Below the pieces are notes generated by a model. It was not told where the DNA came from and ran no database searches. It saw only the letters and a program-made list of their open reading frames with translations. A program made the position numbers and the translations under genes. From the NCBI RefSeq assembly GCF_904848625.1, contig NZ_CAJHCP010000019.1, positions 1 to 64,000 of the forward strand: a DNA stretch of 64,000 bases, written 5' to 3'. Origin of the DNA: Paraburkholderia metrosideri (GTDB lineage Bacteria > Pseudomonadota > Gammaproteobacteria > Burkholderiales > Burkholderiaceae). Position 1 is the stretch's first letter. Each line of letters starts with the position of its first letter. Shown piece after piece: positions 26,189-38,255 of the stretch.

Positions 26189-26411
26189 AGCAATCGGGTG
26201 TTGTCTGGGAATGGGTTGAAGGTCGGCGCCAGCGACTGGTGAGCCAGTCCGCCTGAACGCCGTTTCGCTAGTTTAGTACAACTCTTTCGACGCCCTTCCG
26301 GTGCGTCATTCGTGAGCATGTCGAGCGAAATCATGGTGCTACGGTTGTTGCGCATCGCAGGCGTCCCGCTTGTGGCGGGAGATTGCACGGCTACGGGATG
26401 GAGAAAGGCGC

Positions 26412-27053
26412 TCACGGGTTCCAGTGCACGAAGTTGCGATACACGCGCAGCCCCGCATCGGCGCTCTTTTCCGGATGGAATTGGGTGGCGAAGATGTTAT
26501 CCCGCGCTACCGCCGAGGTAAAGGGCACACCGTACACCGTTTCGCCCGACGTGTGGGCCGCGTTGTCCGGCTGCACGTAATAACTGTGCACGAAATAGAA
26601 AAACGCGTTGTCGGCGACACCATCCCACAGCGGATGTGGCTGCGCCTGGCGCACGCGGTTCCAGCCCATTTGCGGGACCTTGAAGCGCGAGCCGTCGTCC
26701 TGAATCTGACCTTCCAGATCGAAGCGCAGCACCTTGCCGGGCAACAGGCCGAGACCCGGCGTATCGCCTTCGGCGCTCCAGTCGAACAGCATCTGCTCGC
26801 CAACGCAGACGCCCATCAGCGGCTTGCTGCGCGACGCTTCAATCACCGCTTCCTGCAAGCCGGATTCGGCGAGACTGCGCATGCAGTCGGGCATCGCGCC
26901 CTGCCCCGGCAACACCACGCGGTCAGCCGCGCGGATCGCTTCCGGGCGGTCGACGATTGCCACATCCGTTTCCGGCGCGGCTTTGCGCAATGCCTGAGCA
27001 ACCGAACGCAGGTTGCCCATTCCGTAATCCACAATCGCTATCGAAGTTTTCAT
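26412..27053 (-). CDS. hisH: Imidazole glycerol phosphate synthase, glutaminase subunit
   Basis: A 213-residue class I glutamine amidotransferase that supplies ammonia to HisF. The nucleophile is C83 in [13 protein letters not shown], and the His-Glu pair is H193 and E195 in QFHPEKS. The N-terminal [15 protein letters not shown] and the oxyanion region LPGQGA are typical. In many Burkholderia genomes a MarC-family gene sits between hisB and hisH; here the gap is only 158 bp and no such gene is present. Confidence 0.97.
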   Translation of the reverse strand: MKTSIAIVDYGMGNLRSVAQALRKAAPETDVAIVDRPEAIRAADRVVLPGQGAMPDCMRSLAESGLQEAVIEASRSKPLMGVCVGEQMLFDWSAEGDTPGLGLLPGKVLRFDLEGQIQDDGSRFKVPQMGWNRVRQAQPHPLWDGVADNAFFYFVHSYYVQPDNAAHTSGETVYGVPFTSAVARDNIFATQFHPEKSADAGLRVYRNFVHWNP

Positions 27054-27211
27054 TTCAAGTTTGGCTGCAATGCCTTCAATCCATCGACGCTGAGTTTCGC
27101 TGCCAGCAACGCTGATGCCAGCCCTGGTTCAGGTCCGGCTGCGAGGCGCGAGTTTCGTGTCGAGCGACCCGTGCTGCATAGCTGCAACGATATGCATGGT
27201 CAATGCGTCGC

Positions 27212-27799
27212 TTAGAGGCTGCCCTTGGTCGACGGAATCTGACCTGCTGCGCGCTCGTCCATTTCGGTGGCCATGCGCAATGCACGCCCGAACGCCTTGA
27301 ACACCGTTTCCAGCTGATGGTGAGCATTCAGGCCGCGCAGGTTATCGATATGCAGCGTCACGCCAGCGTGATTCACGAAGCCGCGGAAAAATTCGATGGA
27401 CAGATCGACGTCGAACGTACCGATGCGTGCCCGCGTGAACGGCACATGGAATTCGAGGCCCGGACGGCCGGAGAAATCGATCACGACGCGCGACAGCGCT
27501 TCGTCGAGCGGCACGTACGAATGGCCGTAGCGGCGAATGCCCTTGCGATCGCCGATCGCTTTCGCGACGGCCATGCCCAGCGTGATGCCGGTATCTTCGA
27601 CCGTATGGTGGTCGTCGATATGCAGGTCGCCATGCGCTTCGATGTCGAGGTCGAACAATCCATGCCGTGCAATCTGGTCGAGCATGTGATCCAGAAACGG
27701 CACACCGGTGGCCAGCTTCTGCTGACCGGTGCCGTCCAGATTGATCTTCACACGGATCTGCGTTTCGCTGGTGTTGCGAACGACTTCCGCAATGCGCAT
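27212..27799 (-). CDS. hisB: Imidazoleglycerol-phosphate dehydratase
   Basis: A 195-residue monofunctional dehydratase, step 6 of histidine synthesis, without the N-terminal phosphatase domain of the enterobacterial fusion. Manganese-binding histidines are in [25 protein letters not shown] and later [11 protein letters not shown] and LNAHHQLE. It lies 114 nt after hisC and 158 nt before hisH. Confidence 0.97.
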   Translation of the reverse strand: MRIAEVVRNTSETQIRVKINLDGTGQQKLATGVPFLDHMLDQIARHGLFDLDIEAHGDLHIDDHHTVEDTGITLGMAVAKAIGDRKGIRRYGHSYVPLDEALSRVVIDFSGRPGLEFHVPFTRARIGTFDVDLSIEFFRGFVNHAGVTLHIDNLRGLNAHHQLETVFKAFGRALRMATEMDERAAGQIPSTKGSL

Positions 27800-27913
27800 G
27801 GTAATTCCTCGAATCTAGCTAGAAAGCGATAGTAGTGTGGGATGGGAAAACGGCTGGCCGCGCGCACTGCCCTCCTTGGCGGAGAGCGCTGACGCGGCGG
27901 TTCGGCAAACCAT

Positions 27914-28984
27914 TCAATGCAGCACGAGTTTCAGTCCGGCGAGCAATTGCGCATTTTCTTCGGGCGAGCCGACGGTCAAACGCACGCAATTGGCCAGCAA
28001 TGGATGCATTTTACTCACGTTTTTGATTAGAACCCGTGCAGTTAGCAGGGTTTCGAACAGAACGGACGCGTCGGGCACTCGCACCAGCAGGAAGTTACCG
28101 GCACTCGGGAACACTTCGGCGCCCGGCAATCCGGCCACTGCATCCGCGAGTTTCGTGCGTTCTTCGCGCAATTGCGCGGCTTGAGCGTCGAGTACGTCGA
28201 CGTGATCGAGCAGGAAATCGGCGGCGGCCTGAGTCAGCACGTTGATGTTGTACGGCGGCCGCACTTTGTCGAGTTCGGTGAGCCAGACGCGCCTGCCGAC
28301 CAGATAACCCAGCCGGATACCGGCCAGGCCGAGCTTGGACACCGTGCGCATGACCACGACGTTGTCGAACTCGTCAGCGCGTGGCAGCCAGCTTTGCTGC
28401 GCGAACGGTTGATACGCCTCGTCGATCACCACCAGGCTCCCGCTCGCCGCAGCGATGATGCGCTCGATGTCGGCATCGTCGAACAGCGTGCCGGTCGGAT
28501 TGTTCGGATACGCGAGGTAGATGAGCGCCGGCTCGTGTTCGGCGATGGCCGCGAGCATCGCATCGGTGTCGAGCGAAAAATCGGCTTTCAGCGGCACGCC
28601 GACGAATTCCAGGTTGGCCAGTTTCGCCGACATCTGGTACATCACGAATCCCGGCACCGGCGCAAGCACCTTGGCGCCCGGCTTCGCACACGCGACCGAC
28701 AGCATGCTGATGATTTCATCCGAGCCGTTGCCGAGCAGCACGTCGCAGCCGGCCGGCACGCCCATCACGCGTTTGATCTTTTCGATCAGCGCCTCGGGAC
28801 GCGGCGCGGGGTAACGGTTCAGCGCGACCCCGGCCAGATGCTCGCCGAGATGCGCGGCCAGCACAGGCGGCAGCGCAAACGGATTTTCCATCGCGTCGAG
28901 CTTGATGAAGCCCGTGGCGTCCGGAACGGGATAGCTCGTCATGGCGAGCACGTCGCCGCGGATGATGTCGTGTGGTGTCGTCAT
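27914..28984 (-). CDS. hisC: Histidinol-phosphate aminotransferase
   Basis: A 356-residue fold-type I PLP aminotransferase that converts imidazole acetol phosphate to histidinol phosphate. The PLP-lysine is in [15 protein letters not shown], the aspartate that pairs with the pyridine nitrogen is in [10 protein letters not shown] and [11 protein letters not shown]. The N-terminal [13 protein letters not shown] is typical. The start at 28984 (MTTPHD) matches usual length; the frame upstream to 29119 is Arg-rich and unlikely to be protein. The ribosome site is weak. Confidence 0.95.
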   Translation of the reverse strand: MTTPHDIIRGDVLAMTSYPVPDATGFIKLDAMENPFALPPVLAAHLGEHLAGVALNRYPAPRPEALIEKIKRVMGVPAGCDVLLGNGSDEIISMLSVACAKPGAKVLAPVPGFVMYQMSAKLANLEFVGVPLKADFSLDTDAMLAAIAEHEPALIYLAYPNNPTGTLFDDADIERIIAAASGSLVVIDEAYQPFAQQSWLPRADEFDNVVVMRTVSKLGLAGIRLGYLVGRRVWLTELDKVRPPYNINVLTQAAADFLLDHVDVLDAQAAQLREERTKLADAVAGLPGAEVFPSAGNFLLVRVPDASVLFETLLTARVLIKNVSKMHPLLANCVRLTVGSPEENAQLLAGLKLVLH

Positions 28985-29182
28985 AGGTCTCTGGAACGGG
29001 GCGCGAAGAACGTGCCGCCCCGGCATCGGGACGACACACGGGCCGTTCCGGCTCGTCTGTATTGTCGTTATTGAACGGGCGGGTGCACGCAATCTGTCGC
29101 TGAAGTTCGCGGCGGACATTTTCTCGATGCCCAGCCGCCAGCCTTCTACGCCAGATTCGTCACGCCACGCCCGCTATTGGCA

Positions 29183-30520
29183 TTAGCTGCGTTCGTTGTT
29201 GTTGTTCTGCCGCATCCGGTATTCAGCGCTGCGGGCATGCGCCGGCAAGCCTTCGCCGTAAGCGAGTTCGGCAGCGATCTCGCCGAGCGTCTGAGCGCCT
29301 TCCGCGCTGACTTCGATCACGCTGGAGCGCTTGAAGAAATCGTAGACGCCAAGCGGCGATGAAAACCGTGCGGTACGCGACGTAGGCAGCACATGATTCG
29401 GGCCTGCGCAATAGTCGCCGAGGCTCTCGCTGGTGTAGCGGCCGAGGAAGATCGCGCCGGCGTGGCGAATCAATTGCCCCCACTGATGCGGCTCCAGCGC
29501 GGAGATTTCGAGGTGTTCCGGTGCAATCTCGTTAGCAATCGCACAGGCTTCGGCCATGTCGCGCACCTTGATCAGCGCGCCCCGGTCTTCGAGCGACTGG
29601 CGGATCACGTCGCGGCGCGGCATGGTCGGCAGCAACTCGTTGATCGCGTCATGCACACGGGCGATGAACGCGTCGTCCGGACACAGCAGGATGGACTGCG
29701 CGAGTTCGTCGTGTTCGGCTTGCGAGAACAGGTCCATCGCGACCCAGCGCGGATCGGTCGTGCCGTCGCACAGCACCAGAATTTCCGACGGCCCGGCGAT
29801 CATGTCGATACCGACCGTACCGAACACGCGACGCTTCGCCGACGCGACATACGCATTGCCAGGACCGCAGATCTTGTCGACCGCGGGCACGCTTTCGGTG
29901 CCGTAGGCCAGTGCCGCCACCGCCTGCGCGCCGCCGATCGTAAACACGCGATCCACGCCGCCCAGCAGCGCCGCAGCCAGCACCAGTGGATTCTTCACGC
30001 CGTCCGGCGTAGGCACGACCATGACGATTTCACGCACGCCCGCAACCCGCGCCGGAATCGCATTCATCAGCACCGACGACGGATACGCCGCCTTGCCACC
30101 CGGCACGTAAATGCCCGCACGATCGAGCGGCGTGACCTTCTGGCCGAGCACCGTGCCATCGGCCTCGGTGTACTGCCAGCTATGGCTGCCGCATTCGATC
30201 TTCTGCTTCTCGTGATAACCGCGCACCCGTGCCGCCGCCGCTTCGAGCGCCGCACGACGCTTCGGCTCCAGGCTTTCGAGCGCCGCTTCCAGTTCCGACA
30301 TCGGCAATTCGAGCGCGCCGACGCTCTTCGCGTCGAGCCGGTCGAAGCGGTTCGTGTACTCGAGCACCGCCGCGTCGCCGCGCGCCTTCACGTCGGTCAG
30401 AATCTGCGCGACCGAGCGCTCAATTGCTTCGTCTTCGCTCGCCTCGAACGCGAGCACCGCGTGCAGCGACTTGTGAAAGTCGGGAGCGGTGGAATCGAGC
30501 TTGCGAATCTTGATAGACAT
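29183..30520 (-). CDS. hisD: Histidinol dehydrogenase
   Basis: A 445-residue zinc and NAD-dependent enzyme performing the last two oxidations of histidine synthesis. Recognisable segments are [44 protein letters not shown], and [15 protein letters not shown] with zinc-binding Gln and His. The C-terminal block APEHLEIS and [25 protein letters not shown] is intact. It lies 198 nt upstream of hisC and 90 nt after hisG. Confidence 0.97.
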   Translation of the reverse strand: MSIKIRKLDSTAPDFHKSLHAVLAFEASEDEAIERSVAQILTDVKARGDAAVLEYTNRFDRLDAKSVGALELPMSELEAALESLEPKRRAALEAAAARVRGYHEKQKIECGSHSWQYTEADGTVLGQKVTPLDRAGIYVPGGKAAYPSSVLMNAIPARVAGVREIVMVVPTPDGVKNPLVLAAALLGGVDRVFTIGGAQAVAALAYGTESVPAVDKICGPGNAYVASAKRRVFGTVGIDMIAGPSEILVLCDGTTDPRWVAMDLFSQAEHDELAQSILLCPDDAFIARVHDAINELLPTMPRRDVIRQSLEDRGALIKVRDMAEACAIANEIAPEHLEISALEPHQWGQLIRHAGAIFLGRYTSESLGDYCAGPNHVLPTSRTARFSSPLGVYDFFKRSSVIEVSAEGAQTLGEIAAELAYGEGLPAHARSAEYRMRQNNNNERS

Positions 30521-30610
30521 ACGTTATCCGTTTCGGTAAGGCGCGCGTGATAGCGAATAAAGGAGCAGCGTGATCACGAGTGGGCCGCGCTCACGCTATC
30601 AGCCCGCCGC

Positions 30611-32670
<2,060 letters not shown>

Positions 32671-32910
32671 TTACGCGTTCTGCCATTCGGCGGGCGTCAG
32701 CGTCTTCATGCTGAGCGCGTGGATTTCTTCACGCATGCGGTCGCCGAGCGCCGCATACACGAGTTGATGACGCTGGATCGGACGCTTGCCTTCGAAGCTC
32801 GGCGACACGATGGTCGCGAAGAAATGCTGGCCATCGCCTTCAACCTGAAGATGCTCGCAAGCGAGCCCAGCGGCGATGTATTGCTTGACCTGTTCGGGAG
32901 TCGGCAACAT
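32671..32910 (-). CDS. BolA/IbaG-family protein
   Basis: A 79-residue BolA-like protein with the short-form IbaG features: HLQVEGDGQHFFATIVSPSFEGKRPIQRHQLVYAAL. The conserved His in RHQLVY is the ligand used by BolA proteins to share a [2Fe-2S] cluster with monothiol glutaredoxins. The order ABC exporter-ibaG-murA is conserved, which suggests a link to envelope homeostasis. It lies 15 nt downstream of the ABC permease gene and is likely in the same operon. Confidence 0.92.
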   Translation of the reverse strand: MLPTPEQVKQYIAAGLACEHLQVEGDGQHFFATIVSPSFEGKRPIQRHQLVYAALGDRMREEIHALSMKTLTPAEWQNA

Positions 32911-32925
32911 GAGAGAAGCTCCTGA

Positions 32926-33681
32926 TCAGTGGCGCAGTTTGTAGCCGGTCGCGAGCATGCGCATCGCGATGGCGGCCAGCACCACAAAGAAACCGGCGAC
33001 GATCGCAAGGCTCACGAGCGGATTGATATCCGACATCCCGAAGAAACCGTAGCGAAAGCCATCGATCATGTAGAAAAAAGGATTCAGCCGCGACACTTCG
33101 CGCCAGACCGGCGGCAGTGTGTGCGTCGAGTAGAACACGCCCGACAGGAACGTGAGCGGCATGATCAGAAAGTTCTGAAACGCGGCAAGCTGATCGAACT
33201 TCTCGGCCCAGATGCCGGCGATCAAACCGAGCGTGCCGAGAATCGCCGCGCCGAAGATCGCAAACAGAATGATGTAGAGCGGCGCGGTGAAGCTAAGCGG
33301 CACGAACCAGATTGTCACGATGAACACGCCGAAACCGACCGCGAGACCCCGCGCCACCGCAGCGAGCACATAAGCGGCGAACATCTCGTAGTGCGACAGC
33401 GGCGGCAGCAGCACGAACACGAGATTGCCGGTGATCTTCGACTGGATCAGCGACGACGAACTATTGGCGAACGCGTTCTGCAACACGCTCATCATCACGA
33501 GACCAGGAATCAGGAAGCTCGTGTATTCGACGCCCGGGTAGACCTGCACATGACCGCGCAATGCGTGACCGAAGATGGTCAGATAGAGCAGCGCGGTGAT
33601 GACCGGCGCGAGCACGGTCTGGAATGCCACCTTCCAGAAACGCAGGAGTTCCTTGTAAAACAGCGTACGGAAACCGCTCAT
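32926..33681 (-). CDS. ABC-2 type transporter permease, YadH-like
   Basis: A 251-residue permease with six membrane helices. It begins MSGFRTLFYKELLRFWKVAFQTVLAPVITALLYLTIFG, and has the ABC-2 signature-like LIAGIWAEKFDQLAAFQNFLIMPLTFLSGVFYS. It pairs with the ATPase encoded just upstream; the start overlaps the ATPase stop by 4 nt. The family includes YadH and exporters of drugs, lipids or polysaccharide. The substrate is unknown. The frame upstream of 33681 is the ATPase gene in another frame. Confidence 0.92.
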   Translation of the reverse strand: MSGFRTLFYKELLRFWKVAFQTVLAPVITALLYLTIFGHALRGHVQVYPGVEYTSFLIPGLVMMSVLQNAFANSSSSLIQSKITGNLVFVLLPPLSHYEMFAAYVLAAVARGLAVGFGVFIVTIWFVPLSFTAPLYIILFAIFGAAILGTLGLIAGIWAEKFDQLAAFQNFLIMPLTFLSGVFYSTHTLPPVWREVSRLNPFFYMIDGFRYGFFGMSDINPLVSLAIVAGFFVVLAAIAMRMLATGYKLRH

Positions 33682-34610
33682 GCAAGCCCCTCGATCACTT
33701 CCGGACCGTTCATCACCTGAACGAACACATCTTCGAGGTCGGCTTTGCGGACCTCGATTTCTTCGAATGTACAACCCGCTGCGCGGCACTGCGCGAGAAT
33801 CGTTTCGACTTCGTCGTAGCTCGACAGACGCAGCAGATGCTGGCGGCCATTGCCGTTACCCGTGCCGCTTTCCACTTCGAGCGGACGCAGTTCGGCGGGC
33901 AACACGCCCTGCGCGAAACGCAGGAACAGTTGCATGCCCGCAAAGCGTTGCAGCAGCGTGCTGGTGCGCTCGAGCGCGACCACCTCACCGCGCCGCAGCA
34001 TCGCAATGCGATCACACAGCGATTCGGCTTCTTCCAGATAGTGCGTGGTCAGCACGATAGTGTGACCTTCGCGATTCAGCCGCGAGATGAATTTCCACAG
34101 CGTTTGACGCAGTTCAACGTCGACACCGGCGGTCGGTTCGTCGAGCACGATCACCGGCGGCCGATGCACCAGCGCCTGCGCAACCAGCACGCGGCGCTTC
34201 ATGCCGCCCGACAGCGCGCGCATGTTGGCGTCGGCTTTGTCGGTGAGATCGAGATTGGCCATGATCTCGTCGATCCACGCGTCGTTGTTGCGCAGCCCGT
34301 AGTAGCCGGACTGAATGCGCAACGTTTCGCGGACGGTAAAGAACGGATCGAACACGAGCTCCTGCGGCACCACGCCGAGCGAGCGGCGCGCGTCGCGGAA
34401 ATCGGTCACCACGTCGTGGCCACGTACCGCGATGCTGCCTTCGTCGGCACGCGCGAGGCCGGCAAGGATGCTGATAAGCGTCGTCTTGCCCGCGCCGTTC
34501 GGACCGAGCAGTCCGAAGAACTCGCCTTCTTCGACCGTGAGGCTGACGCCCTTGAGCGCCTGCAAATCCTTGTAGCGCTTCTTGACGTTACGAATTTCTA
34601 TGGCTGACAT
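33678..34610 (-). CDS. ABC transporter ATP-binding protein, YadG-like
   Basis: A 310-residue ATPase with Walker A GPNGAGKTT (about 36-44), Q-loop VPQEL, signature LSGGMKRR, Walker B VIVLDEPTAGVD, and switch His in LTTHYLEEAE. The C-terminal 70 residues form an extension rich in charged residues. It is the energising subunit of the adjacent ABC-2 permease. The pair follows the mla genes after 169 bp, and may share in envelope transport; this is inference. Confidence 0.95.
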   Translation of the reverse strand: MSAIEIRNVKKRYKDLQALKGVSLTVEEGEFFGLLGPNGAGKTTLISILAGLARADEGSIAVRGHDVVTDFRDARRSLGVVPQELVFDPFFTVRETLRIQSGYYGLRNNDAWIDEIMANLDLTDKADANMRALSGGMKRRVLVAQALVHRPPVIVLDEPTAGVDVELRQTLWKFISRLNREGHTIVLTTHYLEEAESLCDRIAMLRRGEVVALERTSTLLQRFAGMQLFLRFAQGVLPAELRPLEVESGTGNGNGRQHLLRLSSYDEVETILAQCRAAGCTFEEIEVRKADLEDVFVQVMNGPEVIEGLA

Positions 34611-34779
34611 GACTATGGGCCGCGTGGGGCGCGGCGCCTAAAGGAGCCCTGAGGGGGCGCAAAAGTGCTGGGGGAAACGAAATTGGGGCCGGTTAGATGC
34701 CCCAAAAAACGTTTGATTATAGGGCAAAAATCAGTGGCCCCGCCCCGCTTGGGGGATTGGGCATGACGCTATGAGAGCG

Positions 34780-35076
34780 TCAATGTCGGGACGAGGAGAG
34801 AAGCGTATCGACGCCGTAAGCTTGCGCAAGACTGGCGAGACCAGCCGGCAGATTCACAATCTCAAACTTGATGCCGCGTGCCTGCGCGGCACGCTCCCAC
34901 GCGAGAAGCACGGCCAGCGCGGACGAATCGAATTGCGCAAGCGGCGCGCAATCCACACCGTTCGCGCCTGCCGCGATACGTTGCAAACCCGCCGCGAGCG
35001 CGGCGTTCGCGCTCTCGTGGGTCAGCGTCGCGCCGCTTTCGAAGCGGTTCGCGACCGGGCTCAACACTTCGCTCAC
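34780..35076 (-). CDS. mlaB: STAS-domain protein MlaB
   Basis: A 98-residue STAS domain protein, the cytoplasmic subunit of the MlaFEDB phospholipid transporter that binds MlaF. The central LAQFDSSALAVLLAWERAAQARGIKFEIVNLPAGLASLAQAYGV is the typical NTP/phosphosite-like core with D-S-S-A. Its ATG overlaps the mlaC stop by 4 nt. A TGACGCT/AGCGTCA hairpin at 34764-34782 covers the stop codon, and about 170 bp follow before the next gene. Confidence 0.9.
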   Translation of the reverse strand: MSEVLSPVANRFESGATLTHESANAALAAGLQRIAAGANGVDCAPLAQFDSSALAVLLAWERAAQARGIKFEIVNLPAGLASLAQAYGVDTLLSSSRH

Positions 35077-35705
35077 GACTGCTTGCCCGCGGCGAGTTGC
35101 TGGTTACGCTGCGTAAGGAACGCAATCAGCCCGTCCACGCCCTTCTGCTGGATCTGCTCGTTGAACTGTTGCTGATACGCCTGGATCAGCCACGCGCCGA
35201 GCACGTTGATGTCATACACGCGCCAGCCTTGCGGCGTCTTGTACAGACGGTAGTCGAGTTCGATCGGCGAGCCATTGTTCATCACGACCGAGCGCACCAC
35301 CGTGTCGGTGTCGTCCGGATTCATGCGGAACGGTTTGTACTGGATCTCCTGGTCGCGCACCTGCGCGAGCGCGCCCGAGTACGTACGGATCAACAGCATC
35401 TTGAACTGCTCGACGACCTGGTCCTGCTGCTGGGGAGTGGCGGAGCGCCAGTTGCGACCCATTGCCAGTTGTGTGGTGCGGCGGAAGTCGGTGTACGGAA
35501 GGATCTTTTCGTTAACCAGCTTCGTGATGTGCGAGATATCGCCCTGCTGGATCGACTTGTCGCTGCGCACGGCGTCGATCACCTGCTGGGTGACCGTCTT
35601 GATCATGCCGTCGGGCGAATTGCTGTCGACAGTTTGCGCCGAAGCACCGGCACTGACGAACGAGAACAACGCAGCAAACAGCGGAATCAGGAAGAATTTT
35701 TTCAT
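35073..35705 (-). CDS. mlaC: Periplasmic phospholipid-binding protein MlaC
   Basis: A 210-residue protein with a signal peptide (residues 1-23, ending AGASA) and an MlaC/Ttg2D domain that shuttles phospholipid between the outer-membrane MlaA complex and the inner-membrane MlaFEDB complex. Segments PYTDFRRTTQLAMGRNWRSATPQQQDQVVEQFKMLLI and VYDINVLGAWLIQAYQQQF are characteristic. The start at 35705 matches the signal peptide and has AAGG upstream. It lies 114 nt after mlaA and is coupled to mlaB. Confidence 0.95.
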   Translation of the reverse strand: MKKFFLIPLFAALFSFVSAGASAQTVDSNSPDGMIKTVTQQVIDAVRSDKSIQQGDISHITKLVNEKILPYTDFRRTTQLAMGRNWRSATPQQQDQVVEQFKMLLIRTYSGALAQVRDQEIQYKPFRMNPDDTDTVVRSVVMNNGSPIELDYRLYKTPQGWRVYDINVLGAWLIQAYQQQFNEQIQQKGVDGLIAFLTQRNQQLAAGKQS

Positions 35706-35819
35706 ATCGAGCCTTGCCTTAAAAATAGTGCAACAGTTTGAGCCGACCTTACCACGCGAGTTCGACAGCAATCCATGCGCAAACTGCGAGAGTCGTATCG
35801 ATCTGTTACGGCTGCACGT

Positions 35820-36845
35820 TCAATGCAATTTGAATGACGGAAAGTTGAAACGCGACGCGGGCGGGACCAGCTGGTTAGCCGGAATCTGCGTGGTTTCAGG
35901 ACCGCCGTTCATGTCGAGCGGCGGCGTTTCCGCGCTGCCGGACGCGGCCTCAGGCGCTGCCGCATTGCTGCCTGGTCCAGCAGTAGCGGCCGCTCCCGAC
36001 GCCGGGGCCGGCTTTGCAGCAGCACCCGCCGTGCCCGCCGCCGCAGCGGCCGGGGCGCCGGCCGCGCCGCCTTCTCCGTCGTCGTACTTCGGCAAAGGCG
36101 CTTCCTCGTCGTAGTTCGGCAGCGCCTGCGATTGCGAGTTCCGGCTGCCGTTAGCCAGCAGATATTGGCGGCGTTGCAGATACGCGTTGCGCACGAACGA
36201 ATATTTGTCGAGCGCCGCGCCTTCGAGCACGTCGCTCGCGCTCAGCAGATTCGCGCGCGTGTTGACGATGTTCAGCCCGTAGAGCGCCCAGCTCAGCCCG
36301 TCCGGATGGATGTAGCTCAGCGGGTTCACATAGTAGTTGCCGATCGAACCCACGGCATCGCGCACGGTGCTCGGCCCGAACAGCGGCAGCACGAGGTACG
36401 GACCCGCCGGCACGCCGTAATGCCCGAGCGTCAGACCAAGGTCGTTGTCATGCTTGGGCAGTTTGGCGAGCGTCGCTACGTCGAACAGGCCGCCGACACC
36501 GAACACCGTGTTGATGACCACCCGCATGATGTCTTCCACCCCGTCGGTGATCTTCAACTGCAGCAGGTTGTTTGCTGCGATGTAGACGTCGCCGATGTTC
36601 GAGAAGAAGTTCGTCACGCTGTCGCGCACCGGCTGCGGCGTGATCCACACGTAGCCCTTGGCGACCGGCTTCAACGCGTATTGGTCGACCTTGTCGTTGA
36701 CCGTAAAGATGGTGCGGTTAAAGCCTTCGAACGGATCACCCTTGGTCGGCGTCTGCACGGTGGCACAACCGGCCAGCAGCGTCGCCGCTACCGCTACCTT
36801 GCCCAGCCGAAAGGCGCGCGCGCCCCCGATACGTGTGGTCAGCAT
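35820..36845 (-). CDS. mlaA: Outer-membrane lipoprotein MlaA (VacJ)
   Basis: A 341-residue lipoprotein that removes mislocalised phospholipid from the outer leaflet. The signal peptide ends in the lipobox LLAGC. The VacJ core runs about residues 38-245 with DPFEGFNRTIFTVND, PQPVRDSVTNFFSNIGD, LGHYGVPAGPYLVLPLFGPS and the usual YVNPLSYI. An extra C-terminal tail of about 90 residues is Ala/Gly/Pro-rich and ends RFNFPSFKLH. It sits inside the mla operon between mlaD and mlaC, the usual order in Burkholderia. Confidence 0.94.
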   Translation of the reverse strand: MLTTRIGGARAFRLGKVAVAATLLAGCATVQTPTKGDPFEGFNRTIFTVNDKVDQYALKPVAKGYVWITPQPVRDSVTNFFSNIGDVYIAANNLLQLKITDGVEDIMRVVINTVFGVGGLFDVATLAKLPKHDNDLGLTLGHYGVPAGPYLVLPLFGPSTVRDAVGSIGNYYVNPLSYIHPDGLSWALYGLNIVNTRANLLSASDVLEGAALDKYSFVRNAYLQRRQYLLANGSRNSQSQALPNYDEEAPLPKYDDGEGGAAGAPAAAAAGTAGAAAKPAPASGAAATAGPGSNAAAPEAASGSAETPPLDMNGGPETTQIPANQLVPPASRFNFPSFKLH

Positions 36846-36856
36846 TCTTATTCTCC

Positions 36857-37402
36857 TTATTGGCCGGCAGCGCCGGAAGCAGGTAGGCCCGGCGCCGGCG
36901 CAGCCGGCGCGGGCGCCGACGCGCCCGGCTTCGACGCGCCTGAATCCGCAGCCTTGCTATACAGAAACTGTCCAATCAGATTTTCCAGCACGATGGCCGA
37001 TTGCGTCATCGAGATCGTGTCGCCAGCCTTCAGCATTTCTGTGTCACCACCGGGTTCGAGGCCGATGTATTGCTCGCCGAGCAGACCCGAAGTCAGGATC
37101 TTCGCCGACGTGTCTTTCGGAAACTGATATTGCTTGTCGAGATCGATCGTGACAACTGCCTGATACGCATTGCTGTCAAAGCCGATCGACTCGACCCGGC
37201 CAACCGTCACGCCCGCACTCTTCACCGGCGCGCGCGCCTTGAGGCCGCCGATATTGTCGAACTTGAGTTTGACCGGATACGTTGCCTGGAAAGACAACGA
37301 GCTCATGTTGCCGGCCTTCAGCGCGAGAAACAGCAACGCCACGAAACCCAACACCACGAACAGGCCGACCCAGAAGTCGAGAGCAGTCTTTTTCATCGTC
37401 AT
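36857..37402 (-). CDS. mlaD: Phospholipid ABC transporter substrate-binding protein MlaD
   Basis: A 181-residue MCE-domain protein anchored by one N-terminal helix (TALDFWVGLFVVLGFVALLFLAL). The MCE domain has VKLKFDNIGGLKARAPVKSAGVTVGRV and TSGLLGEQYIGLEPGG. It forms the periplasmic hexameric ring of the MlaFEDB transporter. The last 30 residues are Ala/Pro-rich, as in the neighbouring MlaA tail. ATG codons at 37402 and 37396 are both possible starts. It lies 11 nt upstream of mlaA. Confidence 0.94.
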   Translation of the reverse strand: MTMKKTALDFWVGLFVVLGFVALLFLALKAGNMSSLSFQATYPVKLKFDNIGGLKARAPVKSAGVTVGRVESIGFDSNAYQAVVTIDLDKQYQFPKDTSAKILTSGLLGEQYIGLEPGGDTEMLKAGDTISMTQSAIVLENLIGQFLYSKAADSGASKPGASAPAPAAPAPGLPASGAAGQ

Positions 37403-37487
37403 CCCAAAGTGAATCCGCCACGCCGTCGACGCTTCCCGCCGCGCGGCCCGCAATCAGGCCGCCGGACGAAAAACGTGCAGCGCAGTC

Positions 37488-38255
37488 TTAGCTGAACATC
37501 AATGCGGTCAGCAGAAAATCGAGCCCGAGCACCGCGAGCGACGCATACACGACGGTTTTCGTCGTGGCACGCGACACGCCTTCCGGTGTCGGCCTGGCCT
37601 CGTAGCCTTGATACAGCGCGACGAACGTCACCGCGAGGCCGAACACCACGCTCTTGATGACCCCCGCGCCGACATCGCGCCAGACATCGACGCCGCCCTG
37701 CATTTGCGACCAGAACGCGCCTGCGTCCACGCCGATCAGCAGCACGCCCACCACATAACCGCCAAACACGCCGACCGCGCTGAAAATCGCGGCGAGGATC
37801 GGCATGGCGATAATGCCGGCCCACAGGCGCGGCGCGATCACGACCTTGACGGGGTCGACGGCCATCATTTCCATGGCCGTGAGTTGCTCGCCCGCCTTCA
37901 TCAAGCCAATTTCCGCCGTCAGCGACGTGCCGGCGCGGCCGGCGAACAGCAACGCGGTCACGACCGGTCCGAGTTCACGCACCAGCGACAGCGCGACCAG
38001 CAGTCCCAGCGCCTGTTCGGAGCCGTAGCGGTTCAGCGTGTAATAGCCTTGCAAGCCGAGCACGAAGCCGACGAACAGCCCCGACACGGCGATGATCACC
38101 AGCGAATAATTACCGACGAAGTGGATCTGCTTCGTGACAAGACGCGGACGGCGCAGCAACGGGAAAAATTCCAGCACCAGCCGGAAGAAAAACCGCGTCG
38201 CGTAGCCGGCCGTGCCCAGCCCGCCGATCACCGAGCGACCGATCGCACTGATCAT
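37488..38255 (-). CDS. mlaE: Phospholipid ABC transporter permease MlaE
   Basis: A 255-residue MlaE/YrbE-family permease with about five membrane helices, the core of the MlaFEDB complex in the inner membrane. Typical segments are PVVTALLFAGRAGTSLTAEIGLMKAGEQLTAMEMMAVDPVK and the preceding LVRELGP. The start overlaps the mlaF stop by 4 nt (ATGA). It lies 85 nt upstream of mlaD. Confidence 0.96.
   Translation of the reverse strand: MISAIGRSVIGGLGTAGYATRFFFRLVLEFFPLLRRPRLVTKQIHFVGNYSLVIIAVSGLFVGFVLGLQGYYTLNRYGSEQALGLLVALSLVRELGPVVTALLFAGRAGTSLTAEIGLMKAGEQLTAMEMMAVDPVKVVIAPRLWAGIIAMPILAAIFSAVGVFGGYVVGVLLIGVDAGAFWSQMQGGVDVWRDVGAGVIKSVVFGLAVTFVALYQGYEARPTPEGVSRATTKTVVYASLAVLGLDFLLTALMFS

Noticed and set aside
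26179-26415. A minus-strand frame of 78 codons in the hisH-hisA gap
   Set aside because: It overlaps hisA's start region, has no ribosome site or recognised motif, and its composition is irregular; treated as non-coding.
29393-30550. Long plus-strand frames opposite hisD, hisC, murA, mlaF and thiE
   Set aside because: Each lies wholly over a well-identified gene on the minus strand and shows the same Arg/His-rich shadow composition.
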